From the NCBI GenBank assembly GCA_902805475.1, contig CADCSX010000006.1, positions 1,922,001 through 1,986,000 of the forward strand: a stretch of 64,000 bases of DNA, given 5' to 3'. Shown one piece after another: positions 59,747-64,000 of this stretch (positions are counted from its first letter, which is position 1; each line of letters opens with the position of its first letter). The stretch comes from Entonaema liquescens (lineage: Eukaryota; Ascomycota; Sordariomycetes; Xylariales; Xylariaceae). Below the pieces are notes generated by a model, which was not told where the DNA came from, did no database searches, and saw only the letters and a list, made by a program, of their open reading frames with translations. A program made the translations under genes and the position numbers.

Positions 59747-60206
59747 ATGGTTCGACCTAAGCGCGATATACGCGCAGCTGCAGAGGAGTCAACGACACCT
59801 CCGGATCAACTCACGGAAGTGCAGTCCCTCGCAAAGGTGGTTAAAGCTGAGGGTAACAGTCTCTACACTTGTTTTCTGCCCGATCGACGCACCGTGCTTG
59901 TCGAACTTGCTGCTCGTTTTCGCAATACCATCTGGATCAAGCGTGGCGGATATGTCCTTGTAGAGCTGACCCCTCCCAAGGAGCAAAAGGGCAGAGTGGA
60001 GGGCGAGATTGTGAATGTTGTCCGCGACGAGAAAGAGTGGCGCAAACGAAGTTATTGGTCAGTGAACTTGGTGTTGTCGCAGGCAATATGGAACTGACGT
60101 AACACCTAGGCCTAAGGAGTTCCCCCGATCTACTTATGATGATGACTCAGACGAAGATTCGACTGTAGGCAGGATGCCGCCGTCGGACTCGGAAGACGAG
60201 GACTGA
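59747..60206 (+). CDS. EIF1AD-type S1-like RNA-binding protein
   Basis: Two exons, 59747-60057 and 60110-60206, with a 52-bp intron (GTCAGT donor, ACTGAC branch site, CCTAG acceptor); 135 residues. The S1/IF1-like OB fold spans about residues 25-85 (AKVVKAEGNSLYTCFLPDRR, FRNTIWIKRGGYVLVEL, GRVEGEIVNVVRDEKEW). The acidic tail YDDDSDEDSTVG...PPSDSEDED is characteristic of EIF1AD (eIF1A-domain-containing) homologues. It is a small, likely nuclear RNA-binding protein. It converges with alg3; the stop codons are only 25 bp apart. Confidence 0.93.
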
Positions 60207-60231
60207 GCGTATGTTGCTAATACAACTGGAC

Positions 60232-61659
60232 TCAGGCGTTTTTGCGTTCGCGCGAAGGATTAGATATCGGTGCTGCATCTCCGTTCGTCCGTATAGCTAT
60301 TAAAGCAACAGTTGTGGCTAGGATGCCAACTACAACGCCCGAACTAACAGGGGTACTCGGGAAGACATTCCATGCCCATTCTTGAAGAGCCCAAAGCCCG
60401 TATTGAACGATAGGATGAGTTCCGCTTCGCCAGAGGAGGTACGGCGTGGACCATGCGAGATATGAGTAGAACTGGTAGTGTAAAGTCCGTGCGAAGAGAA
60501 GCCCGATGACGTTTGCTGAAAGAATTGTCGTCATCACATAGTTAGGGGTCACCCTTGAAGCTACTAGGGGTTCCTCTCGGGGACTGAAGGGCGAGCTGAA
60601 CTGCAGGAGTGGCATGATTATTGCCGATAGAGGCTTTCCAGCTGGCTTAAGCCACTTACCGGCAATGAAACCCGTCAAGACCACAGCATGCAAGCCCAAG
60701 AGCACCAATGAGAACAGCCGACTAAGGAAGATCTCTTCCCCTACGAAACGCCAATTGACAGTCCATTTGAAGAAGAACTGCCTGCTTAACTCGAACGCCT
60801 TGCTCGCATAACCCCATGCATTTGCTTGCAGAAACGGAGAGGCGATAACAATTTGCATCTGGGCCATGATCGCAGCGCATTTCAAACTGCCCGAGAATCC
60901 CCGTCCTAGGAACAGGACTACCCCAACAGCCGGGAGCACCAGCAGTAGCGACATTTTGATGCCTAGACCCCACGAGTAAACGACACTACCAGCAGTCCAT
61001 GCTCTTCGTTGGAACAGGAATATGGCGAGCCACAGGAAAAAGGCAGCGAAGCAGTCGTTGAAGCAGCGTAGAACAAAAACGCTATGGAGTCGCTTCGACA
61101 GGATTAATAGGGGGAAAACGTAGGGCGGAACCTAATTCGTGGCACACCCATTAGTAAATACTCGTAGCAACCATAAGTAGCTTATAACATACCTTTGCCT
61201 TCCAATAGCAGGCCATCACCAGCGCCAGCGTTGCCATATATAAGACCGCAAATATCTGCTGAGCCAGGAAGATATCCTTGCCTTCATTCGTCAGGTAATA
61301 CAGCGCAGTATACGTGTAGACGTGAGCTGCCGGATAGACAAGGGGCCCCGTAGCTCCCGTAAGGGCAGTGTAGTCATGTTCACCCGACACATATAGCGCG
61401 ATATGTTCCATGTACGTGGTCCAGTCGATCTCGGTATCTGCAAGAAAAAGAGGCCGTAAGCGACTCGTGTTCAGCTGCGTATTGCGTGCCAAAGAACCCA
61501 TAGCTTACAGGGGATTTTCCATATGATCAGCGCGCAAAGCACCGCGTCGAGGACGAACAGGCATGGCGGGACGAGCTTTGATAGGGCGCTACGGCCATTG
61601 GCGACATCGAAGACTAGGCGCACTGCTTGGGAGACCAAGCCGGGGTCTTTGTTCGCCAT
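60232..61659 (-). CDS. alg3: ALG3, dolichyl-P-Man:Man5GlcNAc2-PP-dolichyl alpha-1,3-mannosyltransferase
   Basis: Adds the first mannose on the luminal side of the ER to Man5GlcNAc2-PP-dolichol in N-glycan assembly, using dolichyl-phosphate mannose. Three exons: 61659-61509, 61437-61193, 61131-60232, with GT-AG introns of 71 and 61 bp; 431 residues, the usual family length. The protein is strongly hydrophobic with many membrane segments. The family signature ..YTEIDWTTYMEHI.. crosses the first splice junction, and GDYDYTALTGATGPLVYPA-like sequence (here GEHDYTALTGATGPLVYPA) follows. CFNDCFAAFF and the C-terminal QFYSYLAWSTPYLLW are also typical. No defect is seen. Confidence 0.95.
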
Positions 61660-62113
61660 TGTGGTTGTCAGCGGTGCTGCTTCGAGAAATTCGGATGGGA
61701 TGAAGCTTCTAAGACACGCAGGTGCAATTACGTAAAGTGGACAGGTTGATGGTCGATGGTTGATGGCGGATAGGTGCTACAAGCCGGGTATTGTTCGGCG
61801 GTTACCGGGTACCTGGTAGTGCTGTTTCGACGGGTTCTTCTAGCGGGTATGTACCTAACTATAGGTACCTATTCGACTTATGAACCTAAAGTACATGTAG
61901 GTATGTCACTTATCGTAATTACTTATAATAAATAGGTCTTGGTTTGAACAGTTAAAGAACCAAAATTCAAACCGTATTGTTGTTGTTTAACATGAAGGTA
62001 CTGATTAAAGGTAGAGTAAAGGACATAGCAGCATGCCCAAAGCCCCTTTCTTACTACCTCCAGCAAGTTCAATCAAGTAATATATTACCCAACACCCAGA
62101 CATGTTACCATAA
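61660..62113. other. Intergenic spacer upstream of alg3
   Basis: 454 bp between the alg3 start and the downstream end of the oxidase gene. It contains TAGGTACC-type words at about 61850-61905. No gene is seen. Confidence 0.5.
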
Positions 62114-63348
62114 TCAGGAGCCACCAATGATCTCATTCACAAGTCCTACAACATCCTCCGCACAGCCATACGATCCTTGATATCCCCAGCCCGCATGTCC
62201 ATAGTTGTGAACAACCCACGTACCGTCAATCTTCTCCTTCTCGATCCTGACGCCTCCCTCCCTGAACGGGCGGAGACCAACTCCATGGCGGATAATATCC
62301 AGCGCCTCGACCCCTTTTCCATTCGTAAGCTCCGGCATGACCTCTACGGCCCGCCGCATAATCCTCATCGCGATATTCGGGTCCGGCTGGCTTTCCCAGC
62401 TCCCCTTCTGGTACGTCCCGCCGAGGACCGTGCCGCCGCCCGCCGCCCGCATCATGATGTAGCAGACCTCGTCGTCGGCGTCGTCCGTCCCGGATTTCGT
62501 CACCATGTACGGCGCCTCGTTCCTGACGACGACGATCTGGCCGCGGACCGGCACGACGTTCTTGTCCAGCACTCCACCTAGTTTCGAGGCGCTTAGCCCC
62601 GTGGTGTTAATTACGACGGCGGCCTTCTCGCCCGTGTGGCTTAGGGAGGCCGCCTCCGAGATGTGCTTTATCTGCCCGCGGCGGAACACGACGCCGTTCG
62701 CTCGGCACTTTCCTAGAAGCCACGGTAGGTAGATCATGACGTTTAGACATGCGGATCCGAACTCGCAGCCCGATGCCATGCCCTCGGGGAGTTCATCCTT
62801 GGAGAGCTCTCGGAAATCCTCGAAGAGAGTCTTATACCAGGGGTTCTCCTGATAGAGCCCGTCGAACTTGTAACTCCCCTTTCTGAGCCCCTCGATGTCC
62901 TTCTGGCGGCGGTACACACGAGACTCTGCACGTATCGTTTAGATCTGATAGACCTCGTCGTGCTCGGACTACTTACTTAGCAAGTGTATTCCGGCCTCGG
63001 GTACCTCGGTAGCGAGCCTCTTGATCTCTGGCCAAGTGCGACGTTCCCACGAGCTATTCCTCTCGAGCGACATGCTATTCTAGAGTAAGTCCCGATATCG
63101 ACGTAGAAAGGCGTGAGACCCCCTTACGGTAGAACGTTCGCGCCAGCCCATGGTGACGCATACTCGATATCATAATCACCCGGCATATGCTTCGCTACGA
63201 CCGTAATAACATTCCCTTCCTGCTTAGAGAGCAGGTAGGCTGTCGTGATACCCGACACACCCGCGCTGCCATCCGACGTATTAGTGGAACTTACAGCCTT
63301 CGATAGACAGCTTATCGGAGCTTACCCGACGACCACAATATTCGGCAT
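62114..63348 (-). CDS. D-amino-acid oxidase family FAD enzyme
   Basis: Oxidises D-amino acids to oxo-acids, ammonia and H2O2. Four exons: 63348-63326, 63265-63128, 63074-62977, 62925-62114, with GT-AG introns of 51-60 bp; total 1071 nt, 356 residues, the usual DAO length. The first two exons make the FAD-binding GxGxxG (VVVGAGVSGIT). The conserved WAGAN lies at the end of exon 2. The late segment VVHNYGHAGWGYQGSYGCA fits the DAO signature. R-rich ..GLRPFREGGVRIEKE.. precedes it. The C-terminus is IIGGS, not the SKL-like peroxisomal signal common in DAO, so compartment is uncertain. It may be a D-aspartate oxidase. No operon-like partner is apparent; alg3 is upstream on the same strand. Confidence 0.92.
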
Positions 63349-64000
63349 CTTAGCGGCGAAATATCTCGAACTGATACTATAATATGGATGATCCACCCAG
63401 TTGGTTCGTGCTACAATCTGGGGTATAATTAAAGCACTGTATGGATGCACTATGTATATTAAGAATATGGTTGATCAAGTCCGGCCTGTGTCCGAGGTAG
63501 TAAGTAGTAAGTAGTAAGTAGTAAGTAGTATTCCGAGGCAATGGACTTGCAGTCTTTCTCTTTCAGGTAATGCGAAACGGAAACGCGCACTTGACATTGG
63601 CGCTATGATGCTATTGCATGGATCAATTTAACTCGCTACCGTTAATCCGTTTGTAAACATACGACAGGTTATAATATCTTGGATCCGCTTTCGGCGTAGT
63701 TTGTAGGTTAACCCGTTAGTATAGAGGTTTACGTCTTTGTTTCTTGATTCCTTCCCGCAGGTAACGTATTGGTTATCATTACGAAATCATTCGATAGAGT
63801 GGTACTAACTCCGCATCGGCACTCCGCTTTCAAGTAATGCCGCTATCCATCTCGTTCCGCCGTGGGGCTCCGAATCCGGTCTGAGGCCGGTTTGTAACGT
63901 ATATCAACACATCGAATAACGCCAAGGATCTCGATCGCTTATTTATAACAAGCTATAAAGACAAGTTTTATCTTGTCACGTTAAAATCAAACATATTTTA
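63349..64000. other. Right-edge intergenic region
   Basis: 652 bp beyond the oxidase start. It contains a (GTAGTAA)n repeat at 63497-63530 and otherwise AT-balanced sequence with no ORF that I can support. It probably holds the oxidase promoter. Confidence 0.45.
63497..63530. repeat. Seven-bp tandem repeat (GTAGTAA)n
   Basis: Four perfect copies of GTAGTAA plus a partial fifth, about 150 bp upstream of the oxidase ATG. Confidence 0.88.

Noticed and set aside
1..64000. CRISPR arrays, bacterial operons, insertion sequences, intact transposons
   Set aside because: This is eukaryotic DNA; the tandem repeats are short microsatellites, and I found no reverse transcriptase or transposase motif and no long terminal repeats.

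Overview
The window is nuclear DNA of a filamentous ascomycete (Pezizomycotina, most likely a Sordariomycete). Evidence: genes with short introns (about 46-150 bp), fungal GTAAGT/GTATGT donors, CTAAC/CTGAC-type branch sites and TAG/CAG acceptors; orthologues of filamentous-fungus genes (FlbA-type RGS regulator, Dicer-like 1, ORC4 with a PHD finger, a CCG-6-like GPI-anchored wall protein); and many short TAGGTACC-type motifs between genes. Species cannot be named from the sequence alone.

Layout. 0-20 kb: a lysine-rich unknown gene running off the left edge, a Ser-rich unknown gene, dcl1, then TAP42 and CDC73 housekeeping genes and a small GPI-anchored wall protein. 20-22.5 kb: the flbA-type RGS gene. 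22.5-35.4 kb: about 12.9 kb with no gene I can support. 35.4-44.4 kb: a DUF7053-type protein, ORC4, a CYP52-like P450 and an acidic-tailed orphan. 46.8-59.1 kb: an accessory-looking block with a small disordered protein, a C2H2-type zinc-finger gene, a DUF7580+subtilisin-like protease gene, a fungal gasdermin-like gene and an F-box/ankyrin gene. 59.7-63.4 kb: EIF1AD, ALG3 and a D-amino-acid oxidase.

The most interesting system is the protease-gasdermin pair at 52557-56613. A 930-residue protein with an N-terminal fungal domain (DUF7580-like) and an intact subtilisin triad lies 235 bp upstream of, and in the same orientation as, a 276-residue protein resembling HET-Q1/RCD-1 fungal gasdermins. 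In Podospora, gasdermin HET-Q1 is cleaved by the subtilisin-like protease HET-Q2 to trigger cell death in non-self recognition. The same logic (sensor-protease activates a pore-forming executor) is inferred here.

Three minus-strand genes (dcl1, flbA and the zinc-finger gene) each need exactly one additional base, each time in an A/T homopolymer, to read through as full-length family members. After I assigned introns from splice signals, each spliced length was 3n+2. This is either systematic homopolymer under-calling in the assembly or real inactivation. The Ser-rich gene at 5273-7555 also has an unresolved frame conflict. Every other multi-exon gene modelled complete gives an exact multiple of three.
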